Assembly (NCBI GenBank): GCA_022496805.1 | Contig: CM040086.1 | Span: 2,358,501-2,422,500 of the forward strand | DNA from: Pohlia nutans | Taxonomy: Eukaryota > Streptophyta > Bryopsida > Bryales > Mniaceae | Reading direction: 5' to 3' | Length of the DNA: 64,000 nt | In this document: one piece after another, positions 34,729 to 46,978 of the stretch | Numbering within the stretch: position 1 is the stretch's first letter | Layout of the letters: each line of letters begins with the position of its first letter | Position numbers and translations under genes: made by a program | Notes under the pieces: generated by a model | Told to the model about the DNA's origin: nothing | The model's database searches: none | What the model saw: only the letters and a program-made list of their open reading frames with translations

Positions 34729-35311
34729 GGCGTGGCTTTGTGGCTTCATTAGCGCTGGGATCGCTGAGCCTGCCTATCTTGGATCCTGCCACTCGTGTCT
34801 GTGTTGCAGTCATTGATCGAGCTCATCGGCCACACCGAACAATCGCACGATGTCAACCTCGTCTCACAAGCTCTCCAACATGCGAACTTGGCGTCTGTGA
34901 TCGAATGGTTTCCAGGAGACTCCAAGAATACCAGGTATGTATACATAATCCATTCAAATCCAGACGATCGCTTTTTTTTTTTATGATGTAAGTTGCGCAG
35001 ATAGAACTTGCATGCGGTTTTTCTGGTGAATTAATTCTTTGTGACAAGAGTGTTAAATAATGTTTGTGAGGGCCTGGCACAGACGAGAGAAGAATTAACT
35101 AGTGCCAATTACGCCTCCACCGAAACCATTCAAACTGAACAGCGAGCAACAGGTATTGGCCGTTCAGGTATGTTTCTCCCCCTTTGATTCTTGCATTGAG
35201 CTTTCGTAGTTGAATATTAGGTCAGTTTAGAAGTATAGATTTCGAGCTCTAATGACCGTTTGATATACGTACGTTTGATTTGCCACAAATAAATCACAAG
35301 CAGGCTCTATT

Positions 35312-35580
35312 TCACAGGAAGATTAAAGTGGATTCCCTGTGACGTTTTCCCTACATACACAGGGGATTTGTAAAATCTGAGTCGCACAATCGCAGAGGGG
35401 AAAACTGAGACACAGGGAACACTCAGTTTTTCCCTGTGCATGTCTCAATTTTCCCTGTGTGTCTCAATATTCCCTGTGTGTCTTAGTTCTCTCTTGTGGA
35501 CTCTTTACAAATTCCCTGTGTTTCATTACACAGGGAATACACACGGAAACACACAGGAAATCCACTTTAAGCTCCTGGTG
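35312..35580. mobile_element. MITE with internal CCCTGTGTGTCTCA repeats
   Basis: Inverted ends TTAAAGTGGATTCCCTGTG and its near complement ACACAGGAAATCCACTTTAA. The interior has at least four copies of TTCCCTGTG-type words. It lies in an intron of the RING gene. Superfamily unknown. Confidence 0.65.
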
Positions 35581-35756
35581 TTTATTCGTAGGTGAAATAG
35601 AATAATCTCCGTTTGATAAAGTACGTTTGATTTGCTGCCTTGCAGTTTTCAGAAGTTATTGATGTCATATCCCACATGCAATTGCAACAGCACGATACTA
35701 ATTAACTTTGATTTGCCATCTTTCAGTCCTCAGAAGTTATTTCTCAATCGTAATCA

Positions 35757-36309
35757 GGTTCCAGGATATTTTGAATCAGGTTATTTTGTCAATAGGCGGA
35801 AACGAGCACAAGATCGCTGTGGGGAGATGATCCAAGAATGATTGCATAAGCCGGTTTGTTTCTTCTCTGGAAGGGCACAGGAAGAATATCAGAAGAAATT
35901 ATAGTTGAAGGCTCCGGTCACAGCAAAGTGAGCATTGCGCTACGTTTTTCAGTTCGCCTGGGTCAGCAAGAGAGGGACACTTGATATTCTTAGTAAGTTT
36001 CTGCAAAGCTGGAAGGTGATGAGGTTGAGATTAATCTGCGTCGGTCTCTGAATTGCTTCATGTGGTTTTTGGAAAATCTGAAGATCGCAATCTTCTGGAT
36101 GTGAAAGGTTTGTTGGCACAACACTCCTGCATGGACAGGATTCTAGTACCTGGGTTAGTTGTAGGATTGCAGATTCTCTGAGTTGAGAGGGCTGGTGAGT
36201 TCGGGAAGGTGGCATCTCGAAGCAGACATTAGACCTCGTCTGTAAATCCGCTTCTCGCAGTCCCGGGAGTTTTGGTGACAGTGCAACAGCAGATGATTGT
36301 GAAAGAGCA
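35757..36309 (+). repeat. inverted segmental duplicate (partner 46979-47531)
   Basis: About 550 bp matches the reverse complement of the leader of the hydrolase gene. Shared words include CTCCTGCATGGACAGGATTC and AAACTCCCGGGACTGCGAGA (complement). The open frame on the minus strand (35949-36344) is also open in most of the partner but is broken there by one base, so coding is doubtful. Confidence 0.8.
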
Positions 36310-36350
36310 GATTGATTGATGATTGTGATTATAATTATCCACAATCAGTA

Positions 36351-36576
36351 CACTAAATAGGTAGATTAGTGTTAGATACACTAATTTACATAAACATGTT
36401 GTAAGTTTTTACTGTTGACCAATTTTTTTACCCTCTATATTGGTCAAGATGGGGATCTTTCAATAGTACGGTATTGGAATGGAATCAATGACTTTGGTAA
36501 TTTTTTTTGTTGAGAGTAAAAATTTATAATATTTTCAAATTTTATAATTATCTAACACTAATCTACCTATTTAGTG
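36351..36576. mobile_element. Stowaway-like MITE, TA target
   Basis: A perfect 28-bp inverted repeat begins CACTAAATAGGTAGATTAGT and is flanked by TA on each side (36349-36350, 36577-36578). 226 bp, no gene; it sits in an intron of the RING gene. Confidence 0.85.
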
Positions 36577-38083
36577 TAGTGTTGTTAGGTTACAACATTA
36601 GCTAGAACAGTAACTATAGAGTTTTTTTTCTCTCTCCGCTGTGATACAATTTGTATTGGGATGACAACTGTGGGCCTGCTGTATTGATTCGTGAACCTTT
36701 CAGATTCTTGAAACAACATGACAGAATCCCAGTGGAAGACCGCGTCACATTCACAGCGTTCGTCAAAGTAAGTTCATCTGACTTTCCAAGATCATTCTCT
36801 GAAGTTCCTGCTGCAGATATCAAATTTATGGCCATGTTCATAGGCTCAGAACGCGCGGTTGAGAATGACAACCTTGGTATCATTCATTTCACTTGAGTTG
36901 TTATTTTTTGCTTCATTTGTAGGAGCACCGATGTCAAGGCAAACCTGGAGTTGTTCCTTGATATCAACAACATTCAAGGGAGCCCGCAAGGGAAGCGTTT
37001 GAGAAATGTGCTCAGAGTCAGCATCAAAGATGTTCGCACAGTGAGTCAATTGAAGGAAGTCATCGCCACTTGTCACGACTTATGTGTGATGCATCTGTTC
37101 TACCGAGGGGTCGACTTGGGGGATGATCGGCAACTGGCACATTTGTTGCCCACTATGAAGATTGGAAAGTTCTCACCTCGCTTCTCAGTGCAAACAAGGA
37201 TGAGAAATTCATCCGAGTTCGTACCTTTTTTCATAAAAACCCTCACTGGCAGAACAATGGAGTTTCGTCTGCCTATAGAAATCACCACCGTGAACGACCT
37301 GAAAACTGAGGTCTACAAAGAGAGGGCATCCCAGAAGAGAACCAGAGGTTTGTATTTGCTGGAAAGCAATTAGAAGACAACCGGTTGCTGGTGGACTACA
37401 ATGTGCAAGAAGGATCGCTTTTGCACCTGATCGTGAGGATGAGAGGGGGAGGAGATATTTCTCTAAAATGCAGTTCAATATGCGCGGGGAACTTTGTGGA
37501 CATGGAAAATGCGTCTTCCTTAAAAACAGCTAAGCTAGTTGTTTTAGACCCACATTCTCCCAGACCAGTGTGGGAGCGTGTTCGTTATGGCTTGAACATT
37601 CAAGGGAAATGCTGCAACCACCGCTGCAAAGCATTTGGTTCCCTGGTAGAATGCCACAAGAACTTCACAGTTTTCAATGTCATTGAGGATCTCGGTGTGC
37701 ATTGCCCTTGTTGTGGGACAAGAATCAAGGCAACCTCATGTGGATTTGCGGGGTGTCGATGGATGTTTGAGGGTCGGAAAAACACCCCGGGCTGTGCTAA
37801 TTTCATGGACATAATAAGCAGCTGGAACGAAACCCCTCGAGATCGATACCAGTGGTTCGATGAAGAAGGAGGACAAAACATGGCAGAGTGGAGCAGCCTC
37901 ATTATTACGGTCAAGGATCTGACAACAAGTGGTGACATAGACACCTGCTCAGTATGCTTTGAGGGAATTTACGAATCAAACATTGCACCATGTGGGCATG
38001 GAGTTCATCTTGAATGTCTAAGGCGACTAGGGACAGCAGGGTACTCTACTTGCCCAACTTGCAGAGGTCTCCTGATCGGTTAG

Positions 38084-38708
38084 TAATTCTTCATTTATCA
38101 AATTGGTTTGAATTGATGCAGCTCAAGTTGTCCAGAATGTTGAATGTAAATAATCATGTTAGTGACGCTTATCTGATGAAAATGTTACTCTTCTTGAGTA
38201 GGCACATGATATTGGAATGATATAACTTGTTGGGCCGGGATGCAGATCCTCCTACAGGAGCAAAAAGACCAAAGCAATGAATGCAAACCAGATCGGCAGT
38301 GAAGAAATTGGAGTGGAGAACTGGAAGTCTGGAACCGGATGTGGCTTCGACTTAAATTGACAACGTAGGCATCAGGATAGAAGTACTGTACTTCTTCAAG
38401 AACTGATGGCATGACTTGTTAAATTTTGTAATTTTGGTGTGTTTTGACCTGAAATGACGGAGGAAAGTGCCAATACTGTAGTGTACAGTACCCGGAAGAG
38501 ATGTTACATAGTTTTGGTTTTGGTTTTTTTAATAGAATGAAAACTTGGACATGTGTACAAGATGTATAACATTTACGAGTTTTGATGTCTTTTCTTTTTA
38601 CCAAATTGTATTATGGATACAAATTTTGTTACTTATGGTATATTAAGCTTTTGACGGAATGAATGAATATCCTTTCTAGAATCACATGAGAAAACAATCA
38701 TGAGATTT
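38084..38708. other. 3-prime flank of the RING gene
   Basis: Probable 3-prime UTR. From about 38470 onward it is duplicated in reverse at 60387-61412. No further gene. Confidence 0.5.
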
Positions 38709-38853
38709 GAGGTTTATTAAGTAAGATATCCATGTGTAAAGTTATCAATTCAAAACTATTCAATTTCCAAGTGAATTTTTTGAGGTTTATTAACTAAGAT
38801 ATCCATGTATAAAGTTATCAATTCAAAACTATTCAATTTCCAAGTGAATTTTT
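38709..38853 (+). repeat. 73-bp tandem duplication
   Basis: Two copies of GAGGTTTATTAA...CAAGTGAATTTTT (38709 and 38782). The reversed partner near 60890-60965 has one copy only, so the duplication is recent. Confidence 0.85.
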
Positions 38854-39012
38854 AATCTTTAGCATTTCACCCTCAAATGTCCCAAGATTTGTCATTTTTT
38901 AATCCCTAAAAGGTCCCAGCGTCCACAAACTGAATCACGAATAGATTAAAAGCTTTGCAAATTTCTCATAAAACCTTGGATGACTTTCATCTAGGTCACC
39001 TTTGAAAGCCTA

Positions 39013-39990
39013 TTAACTCGTAAATGCCTACAATCCTCTCTAAATTGGGCAGTTTTGTAAAAATGCATTATAAAATGTAACTATGAGGAATATTTTGAAC
39101 TTCATGTACAAATAAAATTTGTACATTATGAATTTTATATTCTATCTATATGGTTAAATCTACAATTGCATTCACCAATATTTTTATATAAAATTTGAAA
39201 CTTAAAATTCAATATTTCTTTGTAATTCAATTACAAATAAGATATTGACAATCTATGGATGAAATTTTTTGTGATGGGTTGAAATGTAATACTCTAAACA
39301 TAGTTATTTTGGAGATTTTTTGGTTGCTTAGTTTTATGAGTTGACTTTTTTAAGAGCACTTCTGAACACTTTTGAACTAAGATTTTAGAATTTTTTTGTG
39401 AATCACCGCAATATGTAATGAGGCATTAAAATTTCACAAATCATCCCCTTTCTAATCGGTTCTTACTTGCATGAAGTTAACTTCCAATAAAATCTATAGT
39501 TAACCCTTAAATGTCAAGAGGGCCTGAATGGGGCAGCCCGGAAGGAATCTAAATTTTTTGGGGAATTTTTTTTAAAAATAATATAATATAAAATAAAATT
39601 TGGCCAAAAACGGCTCTGCAGTGTCCTGCTCGCTAGCACTGTAGCACTGTAACACTCCGGTACTGCTGAACTTCAGCTGCCCCAACCTCAAAACTTGTTC
39701 AATTTGATAACTTTGATTGCTTACCAACGATTCCACAATCTCTCAAATGAGGCGAAAATTTGGAATCTAGATCGCTTTTTCAGTAGCTTTCCAACGCAAC
39801 AAGTCTCGCTTGATTTGGTTGAGAAATGAAACTTTTTTCTCCAATTATTCCTTTATACCAAGCCCGTGGGGCTTGCTTTGACGTTTAAGGGTTAAAAAGT
39901 CACACTGCAAAAAGTGCATGATAGATTAGAAAATATGGATGAATTATATACATCGTCCAAAAAAGGGACACTTAGGTAGTTAAGGGTTAA
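39013..39990 (+). mobile_element. family-D TTAA MITE nested in family E
   Basis: TTAACTCGTAAATGCCTAC at 39013 to CTTAGGTAGTTAAGGGTTAA ending 39990. Removing it restores GCCTATTAAATTCTCTACC, matching the unoccupied family E copy (complement of 60714-60732, TTAA 60725-60728). Confidence 0.85.
39500..39895 (+). mobile_element. family-C TTAA MITE nested in family D
   Basis: TTAACCCTTAAATGTCAAGAGG at 39500 to TTTGACGTTTAAGGGTTAA at 39895, interrupting the family D interior between AAAATCTATAG and AAGTCACACTGCAAAAAG. Third level of nesting. Confidence 0.9.
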
Positions 39991-40549
39991 ATTCTCTACC
40001 AATTGCAATACATCTTTTGTGATGGGGAGTTGTCGATAATATTGAAGAGACCTCTAATTGCAAGTATGTCAAATTTGTTGAGTAGATTTTATGCTTGCAA
40101 TGGTTCTTTCATATTCACCTCATGTACATCTGGTCTATGCTAATATCTATTTTTGAAGCTAGCATCTACTTATGTTCAAAGGGTTGGTACGTTTAGGGGT
40201 TAATAGTAATTCAAATACAAACCCAATGCACTTTGTGGTTTTGGATGTTTGATATTTTTTTGTGTGTGAAATCCCATTTTGAAAATCATGGTTCGACTTC
40301 ATTTGTAAAAAGTATGCATCATTTCTTCTAGACAATGTACAGTCGGGTCCAATATGCTTACAAATTTTCCTCTGCAGGGAAAGTTTTTTAGAAACTTTGA
40401 ACAATCCGTGTGTACTCAAAAATGATCCGATTTGAAAACTGCAAAGTGCGTTGGAATCACATTGAAGTGTACTAAAATATCATTACAAATTATTTTACAC
40501 ATGTATTAGTAAAAATTATACAAAAAGTTAAAAATAATATATACAATAC

Positions 40550-40715
40550 CTACCATTGAGTTCTCTCATCCTTTGCTTCAATTACAGTGTTCGTTCTAGC
40601 AAGCATATTTGAAATGAGCATTTGAAACTTTTTTGGAGATAATTGAGCCCATACTTGTTGGATGATTTGTATCATTTCATCAATCTCCTTTGTAATTTCT
40701 TCTTTTGTAATGGTG
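40550..40715 (-). pseudogene. inverted copy of mariner transposase C terminus
   Basis: DEMIQIIQQVWAQLSPKKFQ, then NMLARTNTVIEAKDERTQW and a stop. Forms the left arm of the foldback element. Confidence 0.75.
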
Positions 40716-40726
40716 TAGGAGCTTTC

Positions 40727-41080
40727 ATGGGTTTTGATAAAAGTCCATTTGTCATCATTCCTCCAACTAAACAATTAGTAGTTGATTTTGTGGAACTCAT
40801 TTATGAAAATCCATTGATTGGCTTCTATTTTGCGCATGATAGACCTATTCAATTCACATTGATGGAGGATGGTGATTCAATACACCGTAGTAGATATCAT
40901 GATGATTGGAGACAAGCCCATGGAATCAAAAAGATTATGAAGGAAAAAGACGAAATGATACAAATCATTCAACAAGTATGAGCTCAAGTATCTAGAAAAC
41001 AATTTCAAATGCTCATTTCAAATATGCTTGCTAGAATGGACACTGTAATTGAAGCAAAGAGTGAGAGCACTCAATGGTAG
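40727..41080 (+). pseudogene. Tc1/mariner transposase, C-terminal remnant
   Basis: Reads LMEDGDSIHRSRYHDDWRQA, which resembles the second-Asp region of DDE transposases, then KEKDEMIQIIQQV and, after an in-frame TGA (40979-40981, in place of Trp), NMLARMDTVIEAKSESTQW and a stop. The N-terminal half and the usual W-P-x-S-P-D-L-N-P-I-E segment are absent, so no active enzyme can be made. An inverted second copy of the last about 55 residues lies at 40550-40715 on the minus strand, with the Trp intact. Confidence 0.75.
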
Positions 41081-41287
41081 ATAGTGTATATATTATTTTG
41101 ACTTGTTATATGATTTTCACTAATACAAGTGTAAATTTGTAATGATATTATAGTACACTCCAATGTGATTCCAACACACTTGGCAGTTTCCAAATCGGAT
41201 CATTTTTTAGTACATACGGATTGTTCAAAGTTTCTAAAAAACTTTCCCTGCAAATGAAAATTCGTAAGCATATTGGACCCGACTGTA

Positions 41288-42112
41288 CACTACCTTCCAA
41301 TAAGTATTGGTTGCTTTCCAAAGACCACCAAGGTCTTTCAAACTTCATAACTATTTACAGTGAACAAATAAGAGTATATTACGGCAAAACACATGGTATC
41401 TTGTTTAGACACAACTTCTCTTTTAGGATAACTCTGGTATATGCATAATTTCATGGTTGGCAAACTGCCGTAGTGAGTGCAATGAATGTTTTAGTGAGGT
41501 TGAAAAGTGGGGTTGCAGGACATACTTCCCGGCACTGTACAGTACTGTATGAAGGACTTGGCACATTCAGCACTATAATATTCCGTGTCGTAATTTTTGG
41601 AGCTTTAGGCTCTTCGAAGTGACAATTTATAGCATGTCCGGTTTGGGATTCATTGAAGGTCCATTTTCAGCGTTAAACATGTGAATCACAACAATCAAAG
41701 AACTGTCTACCTTACTCTGAGTGATTGTGCTGTCAATCAAAATCAGACATTCCTGATTGATGATTACTCTAAACAATGACAAGTTTTTCTATTACATGAA
41801 TTGTCGTATGCTAGTCATTCAAAACCGTATGAAGTCAACCTCCTAAGTTTTCGAAACAAGAATCTGAAAATTTTGAAACCACCCACCCATCATACCAACT
41901 TCTCTCAACCAGGTAAAATGCTCAGGACGAATCATCGGCGATTCTCACTTTACAAAGGGCACAACACTTTGCCTTTCTATGCACAATCCAAACCTTCAAC
42001 ATCAACGTGTTGAAAGCGAAACTACAGATATGTGACCATAAGGTGCTACGGAGGAGGGTACACATAGCAAGGGATGGTAGGAAAGATTGGAATGTATGTC
42101 ATAGCTGCGATT
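41288..42112. other. intergenic / 3-prime flank of the hydrolase gene
   Basis: No gene recognised. The part next to 42112 is expected to hold the hydrolase 3-prime UTR. A palindromic GTACAGTACTGTA lies near 41555. Confidence 0.5.
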
Positions 42113-45100
42113 TCATTTTGAGCCATTCCGACGACCACCCCTAAAAAGGGTTGATCTCAACCGCTGGCTAAATGAGTCAAGTCTGCTGCTGTTCGCTGAC
42201 GGGGTGGTCTCACTCCGTAAAACCGCGTTCTTATTCTTCTGCTCCGCTTCCTTTTTGTCTACATCATGAAGAGAAGCCGCAATAGCCTCCATAAACATCT
42301 GTCACAAAAAATCCAAGCATCCCCACCCTAGTTAAATTTTGCAGAAATGATGATCATGCAAAAATCTGGCTTCTCATTTTGAAGAGAAAACAGGCTGATC
42401 GACCCGAAAAGCATTTTTCTTAAAGTCAAACTATCCAGTTGCTCATACCCGCTCTTCATCGTCAGAATTTGTGGGCTCATTTTCAAAGAAAGGCTCATAG
42501 CTGGGCGAAGAATGTCCAGCAGCTCCAAAATCGTCTCCAATTTGAGTAACAGGCTCCCAGCATTCGTCACGTCCATTTGAGGATGTCACCTTTGACTGGT
42601 TGGCATGGACCCCATTCTCAGAGGCCTGAACGATCGTACCAAATGATAAGAATAGAGTATCATACTGCCTCACAGTATGCAACAGAACTAGATAAACGTC
42701 TTGGGTTTAATAGTGTGTAGGAGATAGGTTCCTGAAGTTTATGTACCTCAGCACGTGAGGATGTGCCTTCGAATCCATCGCCATCACAACCTCTGAGGTC
42801 AGAACGATCTCCTTGTTGGTCCGTGAGGTCAACAGGTACCTGCACAAACGTCCCAATAACTTCAATTTCAACACTACCTTGAACATGGAATCGGAAGGCT
42901 GTCATTATCGTACTCCTCAACTTCAGGGAAACTAGCTGAAAATATGGAAGATTAATATGTGACGGAAGTAAACCCATCACAAGTAAGTCGACAGAAGTCA
43001 AGAATATGTAGCATCAACTGAGGACAAACGGCTGCCCAGAAAACATAAGATGTAGACAGACTCGTACAACTGTTCGGCTCATCTGCCACCGTGAACGTGT
43101 GTGCGAGAGTGCATCCTCTGTTGACTCTGAACTTGGGCCTGTTCAATCACCAGAAAATAAGATAATTTTCAACATATTCATCAAATTTTACAGCCAAAGA
43201 TCTAACGAATGTGTATGTGAAAGCTAAAATTCGTTCAAAGATATGAAAGCTGAAACATAATATGAACTCGGCTCCAGATTCAACCAGAAAGTTGAAATAA
43301 GTACCATCGGAACTGGTACCAGCAGCTGGAGACGACTCAGTGTTGGTGTCGGAAGGTGGTCGAACTGCTCCCAACATCTCATAGAGTGTATCCTATAATA
43401 AGTACGGAAGTCTCAAATAAGAATACATGGTAAAATAAACCCTTTAAAACTAATGCATGAGTCCGTCAGCTGTAAATGCTAACATTTCTATATATGTTCA
43501 AATGATAGGAGAGGTAAGAGGAGGAACCTCATCTAAATCATCAATATCCAGTGCATCATCAAAGAAAATCGGTTCAGGTACTTCCGGAACAACCGGTGCA
43601 TCAGGAGGTCGCAAAACATTGTAGAAGAATATCGTGATGGAATCATAGTAAAACTGTGGTCGTGGAGAATTGTGGTCACCATCAAACTTGATTATATTTT
43701 TGTCACCCTGTATCATAGGAACCGAGACAATATAAATTAGCTCTGCTTGAAAAGAACTGGAAGTGCTCTGAAAAAGATCTACTCAAGTTTTTAAAATATT
43801 ATATCTAGAATTCTGCGTGTAAATGTCAGCCCAAGAAGAGTGAATTCATGTCATTGCCATACATGATACTGCCAAAAGTGAACTTCACGGTTCAACGTTA
43901 TACGAGTTCTGAAGCTTAGCTATTGGGATGGTTGTCTCTCATAAACCTTAGTAACATCATGATTACGCCTATCAACGCACTGAAAAGGTGCACAAGACAA
44001 CATTTGGAGGTGAGACTTACTGTATAAGCCTTAAAGATGAGGTCAGAATGATGGGGTTGTATGAACGCATCATCTGTTGCGTGTCCAAAGAGGGCTGGAA
44101 TATGTGATTTCTTGGCGACCTGATAATCAGTGACGCAAATGAGTCTTCCGAGACAATATTAAGAAATCACCTGTCAACGCTAAAAATAAATCAAAGATTC
44201 ACTTCAATATGGTACGTTTGGGATCAACCTGGACAGTGTCGAGGTCCATAATGTCAAAGTGGGCCTTCTTTTGTATGGCCTTCCGCATGTACTGCACAGC
44301 CACCTTTACCTGCATGCAAACACCATGCAGCAATAATATCAGTATCCCATGTGTGCCGCCCAAACAGGAGGAATCAGCATGTTCTAAAGCATCTAAAACA
44401 AAAAGAGAAAGTCATTATTAGCTACTTACATATCTTTACCTCATAACATACACTCTACTTGTGACTCACAGGTGGGATTGACAGTGCAAACGACAACATT
44501 AGGGATCATGGCAAAACAACCAATTACCGTGAATTTCGGAAGGCGAATCTTGTATACATCAACAAGTTCCATCATGAGGTTATTAAGATTTGCGAAAGGG
44601 CTGTCCAGAACCATGCCAGCTATGAGAGGATCTTGAGCTCCATACATAAGGCTGCAATGATCGATAAATGAATTACGGTGCACCCACACAGTTTTTCACA
44701 AGTTTGACATAAATGCGACTTGCAATTCAAAACACGCAGACAAAAAGCGAAGCCTCAAAACTATGAGACTTGTGAGAAGTTACCAAAGAGATCATGTCCT
44801 ACATAAGAAGTAAATACACATGCAAAAAATCTTAAATCCTTTTTTATGAGAATTCTGAAGCATAAGAAGGTTATTACTCAAAACTGTCTTGAAGTGCAAT
44901 ACATACTACAATACCTCAAAGACAAAGAGTAGGAAGAATGTAATACCAGGTAACAGCTCCCATGGAGCGACCCCACAAACCAATACAAGAGACTTGCTCG
45001 TCAGTCCGCAAATGATTTACGACTGCTTTTAAATCATCCGTCTGTACACAGTATGAACAGTAATACAAATTAGCCCTGTAATCATAGATGTCCCCTGAAA

Positions 45101-46767
45101 ATGTGTTTAATGGGCTTCTTTAATATGTTAGGGGAATTTACACTCCTACTCTACCAGCACCCAATCATCTTGAGAAAAACGCTGTCAAAGCATCAGTGCA
45201 TGCAGCCAAGACACTTAAGCCTCAAGAAGTACACTTGTCGTCACACTAAGCAAATGAAAAGCAAAGAATTTTTAACACTGCTATGGAAACAAAGACGATG
45301 CGAATGCAGAAACCCATTACATAAAGAAGTAGATCACATATATTTGTTACCTCATTCCAGCCCAAGCTGACGTAATTGCCATCAGACAAACCCGAGCCTG
45401 AGAAGTCTAATGTGAAGACAGTTATATTACATGGTAGAAGTATAATGGCTGCTTCATTTGCATCAGCTCGGCATCCACTGCACATTAACAAGATATCCGT
45501 TTATCTCATAAATAAACATTATATGCCAGAAGTAGGAACACAATATTTCAAACACAATAATAATTGTTAATTATCCTAATCCTTTGAAATAACATACTTT
45601 ACACACAGTCAGCCCCACCAAGTAACCAGAGCTTGCACCATTAGATTCAACTCCATAGCAACTTGTGAACCAGGAAAAATCAGTAAGAATAATAAAGCAA
45701 GTCATATAATACAACTGCAAACTAATCTGATTATGAAGCATCGAATGATGTGTTAGAAGTCTACTAGTAAACATTTGAAACTAACCTGTTGCCATGACAA
45801 TATATAACGCAAGGAAGTGGCTCGTCCTTGGGAGGAGATTGGGGCATATAGTGACTACATTGCAATACATGTCCTCTACTATTTACAACCTGCAAAATAC
45901 CAATTAAGAGGATCAGATTGTTGCAGTGCTAACCAGGAATAAACCTTGTACAGGCTACTCCCACATAGATGCTCATCAATGCTCAGGAGAAGCACAACCA
46001 AACTTGAAAAATGATACAAACCATCGCTATATGGACACCACCAAAAATCCTTGCAGCATTGGCGACAAAGGTCTCGTTTTAAACTCAAAATATACATAAA
46101 TAAAACTATACAATCTGAGTTTTCACTCGTGCACTTCCATACATGCTCGTAAAATTATTCAGGAACTGAGAAATAACCAACCTGAAGATCTTTTCGCATG
46201 TACTTCCGGCTTTTCAGCAGAAATTCATTCTCAAGTAAGTCAAGAGATGGGCTGTAATTCGCTCTGCAACAAGATTAGTACCGTTCACAACACATTGTTA
46301 GTACTTGCAAAATTCAATGAGAAGAAAGACGGTTATCACCGTCAGAAAACGAAATTAGGCAAGACTGATTATTCTTGCTTCGATCCTCTTCGACGAAAAT
46401 TATGCTATAACATGTTTGAAATGAAATTTGACAATGACTTTCTAACAACAATATTTGAAAGTACTTCCAAAACACAGTATATATGTAAAGAGCATCACAA
46501 GTGCGATTAGGATTACAAAAAGCCTGGACATTTCTGGAAAACAATGAACAAGAAGAAGCCAATTCCATTGGCAAGATAACACCATTAGGAACCAAACAAC
46601 TGCCTTTCGTAAACTAGGTGATATGTTTAAAAAATGAATGTCAACCGAATAAAGGCAAGCATTCTGTTCGGCCGTCTTTAGAAAGACAGATTACGGAAAA
46701 TTAATAATATGGTTTGAGAAGATTACCTTGGAGGCCGAATCACAAAGTTCACTAATTGCTCCATCAT
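42113..46767 (-). CDS. plant alpha/beta-hydrolase with C-terminal UIM, 14 exons
   Basis: Exons (minus): 46767-46727, 46263-46182, 45889-45786, 45477-45351, 45041-44947, 44651-44528, 44309-44229, 44119-44021, 43707-43528, 43392-43305, 42935-42878, 42839-42747, 42625-42449, 42298-42113; about 511 residues. Exons 1-9 and 13-14 join in frame; the 10-12 joins are off by a base and need checking. Start MMEQLVNFVIRPPR is typical of the plant family (AT3G23540/AT4G14290 type). Features: CHGNSGCRADANEAA, nucleophile Ser in GLWGRSMGAV, acid Asp in GHATDDAF, catalytic His in DGDHNSPRP. The acidic tail ends EERMFMEAIAASL, which fits the ubiquitin-interacting motif (acidic, Ala, Ser). Probably cytosolic serine hydrolase; substrate unknown. 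Confidence 0.9.
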
Positions 46768-46978
46768 CCTATTGAGGAAAATAATACAGATCTCCTACAC
46801 AGCTTCTCCGGAGATCCCGCTGATTGTTGACCACTATCATCCGCAGGTCGGTTTTAATTGCGCCATGGACCTAGGTTTCCCCTTTTCCATCTTCAGAAGT
46901 CCAACAAAAAAAATCACTCCTACCTGACCAACTTACGACCTCCTCCTCCTCCCACCAGCGTCCATAGATGTATAAGCT

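Larger units (their letters stand above)
34813..38083 (+). pseudogene. ubiquitin-like/RING-H2 protein, 5-prime truncated and frameshifted
   Basis: The first visible exon, about 34813-34933 (acceptor TGTGTTGCAG, donor ACCAG|GTATGT), reads SLIELIGHTEQSHDV and VIEWFPGDSKNT. Later coding blocks lie at 36651-36880 and 36924-38083. The last contains a diverged ubiquitin-like fold, then a classic one ([33 protein letters not shown]), a Cys-rich segment ([15 protein letters not shown]) and a RING-H2 finger ([17 protein letters not shown]). Proteins of this shape are usually E3 ubiquitin ligases. One base is missing at about 37320: upstream is read in one frame, [10 protein letters not shown] in another. 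No start codon is visible; TTAA MITEs end 85 bp before the first exon. The phases of exons before 36924 could not be reconciled. Confidence 0.65.
38899..40203 (-). mobile_element. family-E TTAA MITE carrying two nested MITEs
   Basis: Outer element from TTAATCCCTAAAAGGTCCC (38899) to GGTACGTTTAGGGGTTAA (40203), the reverse of 60512-60841. Its TTAA at 39013 is occupied by a family D element. Confidence 0.85.
38470..40339 (+). repeat. inverted segmental duplicate (partner 60387-61412)
   Basis: The two copies match in reverse orientation over RING-gene flank, family E MITE and beyond, up to the same TA dinucleotide where each carries a mariner-like element. Differences are extra MITEs in one copy or the other, giving unoccupied sites. 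Confidence 0.85.
40340..41285. mobile_element. Tc1/mariner-like foldback element
   Basis: TA-flanked (40338-40339, 41286-41287), ends CAGTCGGGTCCAATATGCTT and its complement. The inverted arms extend about 350 bp because the 3-prime end of the transposase gene is present twice in opposite orientation. 946 bp in all. Confidence 0.85.

Noticed and set aside
37317..37325. Programmed ribosomal frameshift in the ubiquitin-like domain
   Set aside because: No slippery heptamer; comparison with ubiquitin length fits a plain one-base loss.
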